Shown: positions 1 through 5,357 of the stretch, piece by piece
Layout of the letters: each line of letters opens with the position of its first letter
Position numbering within the stretch: position 1 is the stretch's first letter
NCBI GenBank assembly: GCA_031260085.1
Contig: JAIRKP010000109.1
Span: 1 to 5,357 of the forward strand
Length of the DNA stretch: 5,357 bases
Direction: 5' to 3'
Source: Holosporales bacterium
Lineage (GTDB): Bacteria; Pseudomonadota; Alphaproteobacteria; RUG11792
Program-made: the position numbers and the translations under genes
The notes under the pieces: model-generated
What the model saw: the letters and a program-made list of their open reading frames with translations, nothing else
Told to the model about the DNA's origin: nothing
Database searches by the model: none

Positions 1-1038
1 CCAAATTGGTATGTTACCGTTTTCTCCTAATGCAATGAGAATATTATTACTGAAATGCAATGGAAATGAAATAGAAAGAGCAATGACTACTTTAACTATA
101 TACCTTCTTGAATTTCGAATATTATACCCAATACCAAACACAGTCGCTAAGAGGGTTAAAGCTATCATTTGGTATATAGAAGATATTTGATAAAATAGAT
201 AAACTTTATACTTAATACTTGAAAGTCCGACTTTATCTATCATAGAAATATATTTTGATATACTCCAAATAGAGATACTTTTTGGGTTCGTGGTCATTTT
301 ATTTATTTTGGCAAGCGACAAAGTCGTTGGCAGGAAAAGATTAGTAACCTCTTTTTTATTTCCTGAAAGATCTATAACCTTTGCATGAAACAAGTTCCAG
401 TTTTTATCTTTTATGTATGCTTTTTCGGAATATATTGATTCTTGAAAATGATTGTTAATATCAAATTTAAAAAATCTAACATTCGATAATGAGTTAAACT
501 CCGCAACAAATGACCTTGCATAAATAACGTAGGAACTATCTTTAAAAATATCCCGAAACCAAACTCCTTTGTTTGTTACCGTTATATTATCTGGTAAGTT
601 TTTGTTCTTTATTTTAGTTTCTATTTTTTCTATTCTATTGACTGAGAAAACCGAAATACTATCAAAGATTGTTAAGTATATAATTCCTATTATAAGCCCT
701 CCGCAGATTAAGCTTTTTGCAATATCCCATACAGAAAGTCCTAAAACCTTTGTAACCGTTATTTCCAATTTTGCATGCATTACTGAAAAAAACAATACGG
801 TTCCTGCAAATGCTGTAAATGGGAAAAACGAAGAAATAGTAGAAATAGAATGAAATATCGTTAATTCCAATATAGTCTTATGGGAAATTCCGATATGCCC
901 TATGCTGAACTTTCTCACTAATTCCATGTATTCTATCATTGAAGTTATTGCAAAAAAAATAAAAATTACTACACAAAAATATTTCAAATATGATAACATC
1001 ATATATCTAAAAAGTATAACCGAAGGATTAAATCTCAT
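1..1038 (-). CDS. lptG: LPS export permease LptG (YjgP/YjgQ family), C-terminus cut by window edge
   Basis: Inner-membrane permease that pairs with LptF in the LptB2FGC ABC transporter, which extracts lipopolysaccharide from the inner membrane and passes it to the periplasmic bridge. The frame is open for 346 codons from ATG at 1038 to the window edge with no stop; family members are about 360 residues, so roughly 20 residues are missing. It starts MRFNPSVILFRYMM. Hydrophobic segments lie near residues 18-35, 58-87 and 108-125, followed by a periplasmic domain (about 130-250) and further membrane segments near 285-305 and 315-337. Family-typical features are the EYMELVRK stretch after the first membrane segment, NPKSISIWSISKYI, the GLSS..Y region near 271, and the ALGENGNIPIW ending. 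The ATG overlaps the lptF stop as ATGA. The upstream bases show no clear Shine-Dalgarno, so translational coupling to lptF is likely. The function call is by family resemblance; the assignment to G rather than F also rests on gene order. Confidence 0.9.
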   Translation of the reverse strand, partial: MRFNPSVILFRYMMLSYLKYFCVVIFIFFAITSMIEYMELVRKFSIGHIGISHKTILELTIFHSISTISSFFPFTAFAGTVLFFSVMHAKLEITVTKVLGLSVWDIAKSLICGGLIIGIIYLTIFDSISVFSVNRIEKIETKIKNKNLPDNITVTNKGVWFRDIFKDSSYVIYARSFVAEFNSLSNVRFFKFDINNHFQESIYSEKAYIKDKNWNLFHAKVIDLSGNKKEVTNLFLPTTLSLAKINKMTTNPKSISIWSISKYISMIDKVGLSSIKYKVYLFYQISSIYQMIALTLLATVFGIGYNIRNSRRYIVKVVIALSISFPLHFSNNILIALGENGNIPIW

Positions 1039-2120
1039 AGTATTTTTCTTTTAAAAGAAAAAAATAATAATATCAAACATGTTATAATAATAGCCAAATA
1101 ATTAAAAGGAATTAAATGTACATATTTTGCAGATGTATTAGCCATAGTCATCATGCAAATCTGACAAATAAGCCCACAGAAAAAAGCTTTAAACGCATGA
1201 AATCCATGACTTAGTTTTGAATTTGGGTTTATCATAAAAATACTTATAATAATAGCGTTAATAATTGCAATAAATGGTAAAATAATCCTCCTGTGATATT
1301 CTGCAATGCATTTGTTTTTTACGGAAATATCTTCGGTATTTTTAGCTTCTTGGATTAATTCATTTTGCGTTTTCTCGTGTATTTTTCTTATTTTTTTTGA
1401 AAAATTTTTAACAAATTCACTCACGTCATAAGAAAAATTTTCGAATTTTAATATTGATATAACATTATTATTTTCGTCAAGTTCTTGCCTATAGCCGTTA
1501 TCTAATTTTATAAGAAGATCATTATTTTTTATTGAATATTTGCCTGACTTTGCCGTAATTATATTGACATAGTTTTTTTTGTTCTTAGGAATATACGATA
1601 TAAAAACATCATTTAAAGAATTTTCAGTTTTTTCTCTTATATAAATAATAGAATCACCAACAGCATTAAACGTTCCTGGTTTCACAACTGACATCGAAAT
1701 TTGATTTCTTATTTGCTCTTGGATGTTAGTCAATTTCTTATATGAATATGGAATCAACATCGTTTGAAAAACAAAAACCAAACTAGCGACAAAAGCCGAA
1801 AAAATGAAAAGTGAAGAAGAAATAGATGGTTTGCTTTTCCCGGAACTCATAAAAACAATAATTTCTTTTTCTGTTTGCATTTTATAAAAAACCAAAAGAC
1901 AAGATATAAGCGCACATATCGGAAATGTTGTTCCTGCTATGTCAGGAAGAACGCAAAGTATTAATTCAAAGAAAGAAGTAATACTTATATCATTAGTTAC
2001 TATAAGCCCTATATATTTAATAGATGCCGTGATCCAGACCATCATGATAACAATAGGCGAAATAATAAATAACGAAGTAATTAATTTTTTTAAAATATAA
2101 TTGAAAATTATACTTCCCAT
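1035..2120 (-). CDS. lptF: LPS export permease LptF (YjgP/YjgQ family)
   Basis: Partner of LptG in the LptB2FGC lipopolysaccharide exporter of the inner membrane. It is complete at 361 residues, the usual family length. The layout is typical: three N-terminal membrane segments (about 13-35, 53-78, 104-124), a periplasmic beta-rich domain (about 135-270) and three C-terminal segments (about 279-297, 308-328, 335-355), with a basic end (FKRKIL). Family landmarks are the MQTEKEIIVFMSSGKS cytoplasmic loop (81-96), which lies in the region expected to contact the ATPase LptB, the EYHRRIILPF motif (274-283) and the NPNSKLSHG loop (298-306). The ATG at 2120 follows the gyrA stop by 6 bases, so its ribosome-binding site would lie in the Glu-rich 3' end of gyrA (GAAGAAGAA). 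An ATG 5 bases upstream opens only a 5-codon dead-end frame. The stop overlaps the lptG start. Sequence divergence is high, as expected in AT-rich genomes. Confidence 0.92.
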   Translation of the reverse strand: MGSIIFNYILKKLITSLFIISPIVIMMVWITASIKYIGLIVTNDISITSFFELILCVLPDIAGTTFPICALISCLLVFYKMQTEKEIIVFMSSGKSKPSISSSLFIFSAFVASLVFVFQTMLIPYSYKKLTNIQEQIRNQISMSVVKPGTFNAVGDSIIYIREKTENSLNDVFISYIPKNKKNYVNIITAKSGKYSIKNNDLLIKLDNGYRQELDENNNVISILKFENFSYDVSEFVKNFSKKIRKIHEKTQNELIQEAKNTEDISVKNKCIAEYHRRIILPFIAIINAIIISIFMINPNSKLSHGFHAFKAFFCGLICQICMMTMANTSAKYVHLIPFNYLAIIITCLILLFFSFKRKIL

Positions 2121-2126
2121 GCCATT

Positions 2127-4772
2127 TTATTCTTCTTCACTACTTTCATCTATTTTAGATACTGAAGTAACATTCTCTCCTTCATTTAGCCGTAATAATA
2201 TAACTCCTTGAGACGATCTTCTGGTGATTCTTATATCCTCAACAGAACATCTCATAATTCTTCCCGTGTTTGTTATAATAATGATATGAGTGTCCATATC
2301 GACTGGGAATGAGGCGATCACTCCGCCGTTTTTCTTTGTTATAGAAATATTAGTGAATCCTTGGGTTCCGCGGCTAGTCGATCTATATTCATAAAATGAA
2401 GAGATTTTCCCAAATCCATTTTCGGTCACAGTCAAAATGAATTTTTCATTACACGCTAATGTAGTCATCCTGTCTTCTATTAATGTCTCTACTTCTTGAT
2501 CTTTCTTTGAAATCTTTCGCAAAGTTTCAGAATTTTTCAAATACTGTTCTCTTTCTTCCATATTGTCGATTTCCCACTTATCAAGAATAGCCATAGAAAT
2601 CACTTCATCATTATCTTTCAGCTTTATCCCTCTAACCCCGTTTGATGCTCTTCCTGCAAAAATCCTGATATCCTTTACTGAAAACCTGTTGCAAATGCCA
2701 TTTTTAGTTGAGATAAATATATCATCATCTTCGCCGCAAAGCGCTACGTTAATTAACTTTTCTCCCTCGTCTAAAGATATTGCTTTTTTCCCATTAGATT
2801 GGATATTAGCAAAATCCTGGAATTTATTTCTTCGAACGTTTCCAAAAGAAGTTGTGAAAATAAGAGTTTTTTCATTGAGATTTTCATCGTCATTTCGAAC
2901 AATCAATATCGTTGAAATACGTTCCATTCCTTCAATGGGCAGCATATTGATAATTGCTCTTCCTTTTGAAGTTGGAGACCCTAAAGGCAATTTGTAAACT
3001 TTCATTCGATAGACTCGCCCAACCGAAGTGAAAAATAAGATTACATCATGAGTATTGGCGGTTATCACATCCTGAACAATATCTTCTTCTTTAGTTTCCA
3101 TTCCGTTTCGGCCCTTTCCACCTCGCTTTTGGGCTCTATAGGTCGAAAGCGGAACTCTTTTTATATAGCCTCCAAGAGTGTATGTGAGAACCATATCTTC
3201 TTTTTGTATTAAATCTTCATCATCAACATTTTCAAATGTTTGTTCTATTTTAGTTAATCTCGGCGTGTTGAATTTGTCTTTAACTTTTTGTAATTCATCT
3301 TTTATAATTTGGATTACTCTTTCTTTCGATCCGAGAATAGAAAGAAGCTCCTTCATTTGTTCGACAACATCGTCTATATCTTTTTTTACTTTATCTCTTT
3401 CTAGGCCCGTCAAACGATGCAATCTCAAATCTAAAATAGCATTAGCTTGCTCTTCAGTTAGTTTATAAATACTAGAATCTTCAGCTACTCCATTAATAAT
3501 TTCAAGCATTGGTTTTATATTTTCAGCATTAAAAAGCTCATTCGTCAAATTTCCTTTTGCTTCATCTCTGTTTAAGGCTTGTCTTATTATTTCAATTACT
3601 CGATCTATATTTGCTATAGCTAGTGCAAACCCCAATAAAATATGAGCTTTTTCTCTGCATTTCCTTAAATTGAATTTACATCTTTTAATAACAACTTCTT
3701 GTCTAAACTCTAGAAAATGATTAATAATTTCTTTTAAAGAAAGTCTAATTGGCTTATTTTTAACAAGCGCTAGCATATTATATCCAAAATTTGTTTGAAG
3801 CTGAGTAAATTTAAATAATTGATTCAAAATAACTTCGCCTATTGCATCTTTTTTTAATTCGACGACTATTCTAACTCCTTCTTTATTTGATTCGTCTCTA
3901 ATATCACTAATTCCCTCAATTGTTTTTTCTTTAACAAGTTCTGCTATTTTTTCAACTAATTTTGCTTTATTAACTTGATATGGAATTTCATGAACTATTA
4001 TCGTTTCTCTATCTCCTTGAGATTTTGTAATGCTTGTTTTTGATCTGACGATAACAGAACCTCGGCCTGTATGAAAAGCGTTGCGAACTCCGCCATTTCC
4101 CATAATAATCCCTCCGGTTGGGAAGTCAGGCCCGGGGATATAATTTTGAATTAGATCATCAACCGAAATTTCAGGATCATCGAGAAACGCAAAACAAGCG
4201 TCGATCACCTCCCCTAAATTATGTGTTGGTATATAAGTTGCCATACCAACGGCAATTCCCCCTGCTCCATTGACAAGCAAATTCGGAAAGCGCGCTGGTA
4301 AAACATTAGGTTCGAGCAAAGTGTTATCATAATTTGGAGAAAAGGGAACCGTTTCTTCATCAATATCGGTCACTAGTTCATGAGCGACCAAAGCCATTCT
4401 TGCTTCTGTGTATCTTGGAGCAGCAGCCGAGTCTCCATCCATAGAACCGAAGTTTCCCTGGCCGTCTATAAGAGGAAGCCGCAGACTAAAATCCTGAGCC
4501 AAGCGAACCATAGTTTCATAGACAGCAGCCTCTCCATGAGGATGATATTTACCCAAAACATCCCCAACAACTCTCATAGATTTTCTATGCGGCTTGTTGT
4601 AATGATTTCCATTTTCATTCATAGAATGTATAATTCGACGATGAACAGGCTTTAGGCCATCTCGAACATCTGGAAGCGCTCTCGAAATTATGACACTCAT
4701 AGCATAATCTAAATATGATCGTTGCATTTCTTCTTCTATAGTGACAGCAACAATACTTTCTTTCTTTTGCAT
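2127..4772 (-). CDS. gyrA: DNA gyrase subunit A
   Basis: Breakage-reunion subunit of the A2B2 type II topoisomerase that introduces negative supercoils using ATP. It is complete at 881 residues. The winged-helix/tower core runs to about residue 510. It contains the N-terminal SYLDYAMSVI and RALPDVRDGLKPVHRR motifs, the quinolone-resistance region GKYHPHGEAAVYETMVR, and the catalytic tyrosine Tyr121 in APRYTEARMA. The isoleucine of GGIAVGMAT (about 173) is the expected DNA-bending residue. The C-terminal domain (about 525-870) shows six beta-pinwheel repeats, near 534, 585, 643, 691, 785 and 836. The GyrA box Q548-KRGGK-G554, which separates gyrase from topoisomerase IV ParC, is intact. A charged insertion (about 731-770) lies between blades 4 and 5, a pattern I associate with alphaproteobacterial GyrA. 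The tail is acidic (ESSEEE). ATG at 4772 gives the expected short lead-in, though no Shine-Dalgarno precedes it. Residues 81, 82 and 86 (Glu, Ala, Glu) align with E. coli Asp82, Ser83 and Asp87. This is the first gene of the gyrA-lptF-lptG operon. Confidence 0.98.
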   Translation of the reverse strand: MQKKESIVAVTIEEEMQRSYLDYAMSVIISRALPDVRDGLKPVHRRIIHSMNENGNHYNKPHRKSMRVVGDVLGKYHPHGEAAVYETMVRLAQDFSLRLPLIDGQGNFGSMDGDSAAAPRYTEARMALVAHELVTDIDEETVPFSPNYDNTLLEPNVLPARFPNLLVNGAGGIAVGMATYIPTHNLGEVIDACFAFLDDPEISVDDLIQNYIPGPDFPTGGIIMGNGGVRNAFHTGRGSVIVRSKTSITKSQGDRETIIVHEIPYQVNKAKLVEKIAELVKEKTIEGISDIRDESNKEGVRIVVELKKDAIGEVILNQLFKFTQLQTNFGYNMLALVKNKPIRLSLKEIINHFLEFRQEVVIKRCKFNLRKCREKAHILLGFALAIANIDRVIEIIRQALNRDEAKGNLTNELFNAENIKPMLEIINGVAEDSSIYKLTEEQANAILDLRLHRLTGLERDKVKKDIDDVVEQMKELLSILGSKERVIQIIKDELQKVKDKFNTPRLTKIEQTFENVDDEDLIQKEDMVLTYTLGGYIKRVPLSTYRAQKRGGKGRNGMETKEEDIVQDVITANTHDVILFFTSVGRVYRMKVYKLPLGSPTSKGRAIINMLPIEGMERISTILIVRNDDENLNEKTLIFTTSFGNVRRNKFQDFANIQSNGKKAISLDEGEKLINVALCGEDDDIFISTKNGICNRFSVKDIRIFAGRASNGVRGIKLKDNDEVISMAILDKWEIDNMEEREQYLKNSETLRKISKKDQEVETLIEDRMTTLACNEKFILTVTENGFGKISSFYEYRSTSRGTQGFTNISITKKNGGVIASFPVDMDTHIIIITNTGRIMRCSVEDIRITRRSSQGVILLRLNEGENVTSVSKIDESSEEE

Positions 4773-4784
4773 AATGGATATGGC

Positions 4785-4832
4785 TTTATATAATACCAGT
4801 GTATATTAGCACAAATCCAGCCAAAATAGCAA
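4785..4832 (-). promoter_or_regulatory. Candidate gyrA operon promoter (two overlapping options)
   Basis: Option 1 has -35 TTGTGC (4809-4814) and -10 TATAAA (4785-4790) with an 18-base spacer. The -10 matches 5/6 but the -35 is weak, and transcription would begin only a few bases before the gyrA ATG. Option 2 has -35 TTGCTA (4827-4832) and -10 TAATAT (4803-4808), 18-base spacer, 4/6 matches each, leaving a leader of about 25 bases. Both are pattern matches only. Option 1 would suit the absence of a Shine-Dalgarno sequence before gyrA, since a nearly leaderless mRNA would not need one. Confidence 0.4.
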
Positions 4833-4868
4833 CTCAAGCAGAATTGAGGAAGTTATAACCTAGCACAA
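4807..4868. repeat. Two direct copies of TAGCACAA, 54 bases apart
   Basis: TAGCACAA occurs at 4807-4814 and 4861-4868, upstream of gyrA. The first copy overlaps both candidate gyrA promoters. They could be binding sites for a regulator, but an 8-base repeat in AT-rich DNA can also arise by chance. Confidence 0.3.
4833..4848. repeat. Small inverted repeat CTCAA-6-TTGAG next to a candidate gyrA -35
   Basis: CTCAA (4833-4837) and TTGAG (4844-4848) form perfect 5-base arms around GCAGAA. The repeat lies directly upstream of the minus-strand -35 candidate TTGCTA. It could be a small operator. It has no T-run and is not at a gene end, so a terminator is unlikely. Confidence 0.3.
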
Positions 4869-4936
4869 TTAAGATATCTGAGTTCTAATATTTATTCGTT
4901 TAATCTCCTTTGTAAGTGTTAATAGTTAGGCATTAG

Positions 4937-4965
4937 TTGAGAGGGAATCAATTTTGCTTTATAAA
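4937..4965 (+). promoter_or_regulatory. Near-consensus sigma70-type promoter driving the structured leader and comEC-like gene
   Basis: The -35 box TTGAGA (5/6) at 4937-4942 is followed by a 17-base spacer and a -10 box TATAAA (5/6) at 4960-4965. This is the best promoter match in the window. The start of transcription is expected near 4970-4973, where the sequence reads ATTGGGGACTC. The RNA would have about 250 untranslated bases before the TTG start at 5220, or end earlier as a separate small RNA. Confidence 0.65.
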
Positions 4966-4972
4966 CGTTATT

Positions 4973-5219
4973 GGGGACTCTGAGGGTTAGCCCAGAGAAA
5001 ATTCATTCTGATGGTTGAGTGAGTTGAAAATCTTTGCCCCCCAGGGCGCGAGTACCATGAAAGCTACTGCTTCTCTGTGACTCTGACTCGCCCGTAGATT
5101 TCTCTCAAAACCTGCAGTAATAGAGGAGCTGAAAATCATTTATTTTCAACTCCACTTTCTGGTGCTCTACTATAAATGTATACTATCGATACCTCATTGA
5201 TGTGGGGGAGGGAGTTAAT
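4973..5219 (+). ncRNA. Candidate structured leader RNA or small RNA upstream of the comEC-like gene; class not recognised
   Basis: The RNA would begin just after the 4937-4965 promoter. Structures found by eye: (a) a 5' hairpin at 4978-4997; (b) a central GC-rich hairpin at 5044-5093, with GGGC/GCCC and GAGT/ACTC arms and an inner AAGC-TACT-GCTT stem-loop (5061-5072); (c) a long helix 5017-5031 with 5142-5157, 11 perfect pairs plus four more across a one-base bulge (one of them G-T); (d) an alternative hairpin 5125-5136 with 5142-5153, 12 positions with one mismatch and a 5-base loop; (e) a helix 5024-5033 with 5096-5108 that can coexist with (d) but not (c). No poly-T follows (d), so intrinsic termination there would be weak. 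It lacks the signature sequences I know for tmRNA, SRP RNA, RNase P RNA, T-box and common riboswitches. A divergent 6S-like RNA remains possible, given the long closing stem, asymmetric internal loop and apical hairpin. Folding is inferred from pairing, not computed. Confidence 0.5.
4978..4997 (+). promoter_or_regulatory. 5'-end hairpin of the predicted leader RNA
   Basis: CTCTG (4978-4982) pairs with CAGAG (4993-4997), and GG with CC inside after a single bulged A, closing a 5-base loop. It begins about 5 bases after the predicted transcription start, so it may protect the 5' end or form the first domain of the leader. No T-run follows, so it is not a terminator. Confidence 0.45.
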
Positions 5220-5222
5220 TTG
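5207..5222 (+). promoter_or_regulatory. Shine-Dalgarno and TTG start of the comEC-like gene
   Basis: A purine block containing GGAG twice (5207-5210 and 5211-5214) ends 5 bases before TTG at 5220. This is the strongest ribosome-binding site in the window and favours TTG over the in-frame GTG at 5202, which would lie upstream of the purine block. The G-run 5204-5208 just before it can pair with the leader C-run at 5038-5042. Confidence 0.6.
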
Positions 5223-5357
5223 ACGAGCTATAAAAATCATCTACTAATAGAACGAGATAATTTTCCTTTGTTTTTACCTGTTATTTTAGGTGTTGGGATA
5301 TTAATTGGTGTTTATCTACCTTTAACGTCCCCACCGCTTGCTTTATATCTTCTTATA
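5220..5357 (+). CDS. ComEC/Rec2-type competence protein, first 46 codons only
   Basis: ComEC forms the inner-membrane channel that takes single-stranded DNA into the cytoplasm during natural transformation. Here only the N-terminus is visible, running off the right edge without a stop. A short polar lead (MTSYKNHLL) is followed by IERDNFPLFLPVILGVGILIG, then VYLPLTSPPLALYLLI. Alphaproteobacterial ComEC proteins typically open with a glutamate/arginine/aspartate triplet, then W/F-LP and a glycine-rich first membrane segment ending in a proline-rich turn. This fragment matches that layout. With TTG at 5220 the lead-in has the expected short length. The upstream frame is open back to 5133, so a slightly longer product from GTG 5202 is possible. 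It is transcribed divergently from gyrA and lies behind a long structured leader. The call rests on a short segment; another polytopic membrane protein cannot be excluded, so no symbol is assigned. Confidence 0.6.
   Translation, partial: MTSYKNHLLIERDNFPLFLPVILGVGILIGVYLPLTSPPLALYLLI

Larger units (their letters stand above)
4773..5219. other. 447-base divergent intergenic region between gyrA and the comEC-like gene
   Basis: There is no protein gene longer than about 15 codons with support here. Going from left to right it holds weak gyrA promoter candidates on the minus strand (4785-4832), a small inverted repeat (4833-4848) and two copies of an 8-base word (4807-4814, 4861-4868). I see nothing convincing in the AT-rich stretch 4869-4936. 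Next come a strong plus-strand promoter (4937-4965) and a structured leader up to the start codon of the next gene. The sub-stretch 5034-5095 is 37/62 G+C by hand count, well above the surrounding AT-rich DNA. That suggests selection on an RNA structure rather than neutral spacer. Confidence 0.85.

Noticed and set aside
569..853. Plus-strand open frame of 94 codons
   Set aside because: It lies antisense to lptG, which has clear family motifs and an ATGA overlap with lptF. The plus-strand translation resembles no family I know and has no ribosome-binding site.
2563..2997. Plus-strand open frame of 144 codons
   Set aside because: It is entirely antisense to the GyrA C-terminal pinwheel; the Ser/Ile/Phe-rich product is typical of a shadow frame.
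3178..3468. Plus-strand open frame of 96 codons
   Set aside because: It is antisense to the conserved GyrA core and GyrA tower region; composition typical of a shadow frame.
4380..4655. Plus-strand open frame of 91 codons
   Set aside because: It is antisense to the GyrA active-site region, the most conserved part of that gene.
5125..5160. Intrinsic terminator at the 5125-5153 hairpin
   Set aside because: The stem is good but is followed by ACTTTCTGG, with at most three T in a row. It is kept only as a competing structural element.
4970..5170. tmRNA, SRP RNA, RNase P RNA or tRNA in the intergenic region
   Set aside because: No T-loop GTTCGA-type sequence, CCA end, tag reading frame, SRP GGAAG/GCAGCC-type apical sequence or RNase P GAGGAAAGTCC-type core was found on either strand.
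5156..5184. Second promoter close to the comEC-like gene (TATACT at 5179-5184)
   Set aside because: The -10 is acceptable, but at 17 bases upstream the -35 position reads TTTCTG, with only two consensus matches.

Overview
The window comes from an AT-rich alphaproteobacterium with an outer membrane. The GyrA sequence (including a charged insertion in the C-terminal pinwheel), the paired LptF/LptG permeases and the ComEC-type N-terminus all fit Alphaproteobacteria. The low GC, Lys/Asn/Ile-rich proteins and tight packing suggest a reduced, host-associated lineage such as Holosporales or Rickettsiales. That placement is inference, because no rRNA gene is present.

The left 4.77 kb is one minus-strand operon read right to left. 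It starts with gyrA (DNA gyrase subunit A, complete), then lptF after a 6-base gap, then lptG overlapping lptF by 4 bases (ATGA). lptG runs off the left edge, lacking roughly its last 20 residues. LptF and LptG form the transmembrane part of the LptB2FGC exporter that lifts lipopolysaccharide out of the inner membrane. Gyrase and LPS export are therefore probably co-transcribed.

A 447-base non-coding region (4773-5219) separates gyrA from a divergent plus-strand gene at the right edge. Only the first 46 codons of that gene are present. They resemble the N-terminus of a ComEC/Rec2-type DNA-uptake channel.

The intergenic region is the most interesting part. It holds a near-consensus sigma70-type promoter on the plus strand (4937-4965). 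Downstream is about 250 bases of untranslated leader with a GC-rich, strongly structured core. One segment (5142-5152) can pair perfectly with 5021-5031, or with one mismatch with a near-copy at 5126-5136, so two folds exclude each other. A run of six C in the same leader can pair with the G-run of the downstream gene's Shine-Dalgarno sequence. This looks like a cis-regulatory leader, or a separate small RNA, that I cannot match to a known class. No mobile element, CRISPR array, tRNA or rRNA was found.
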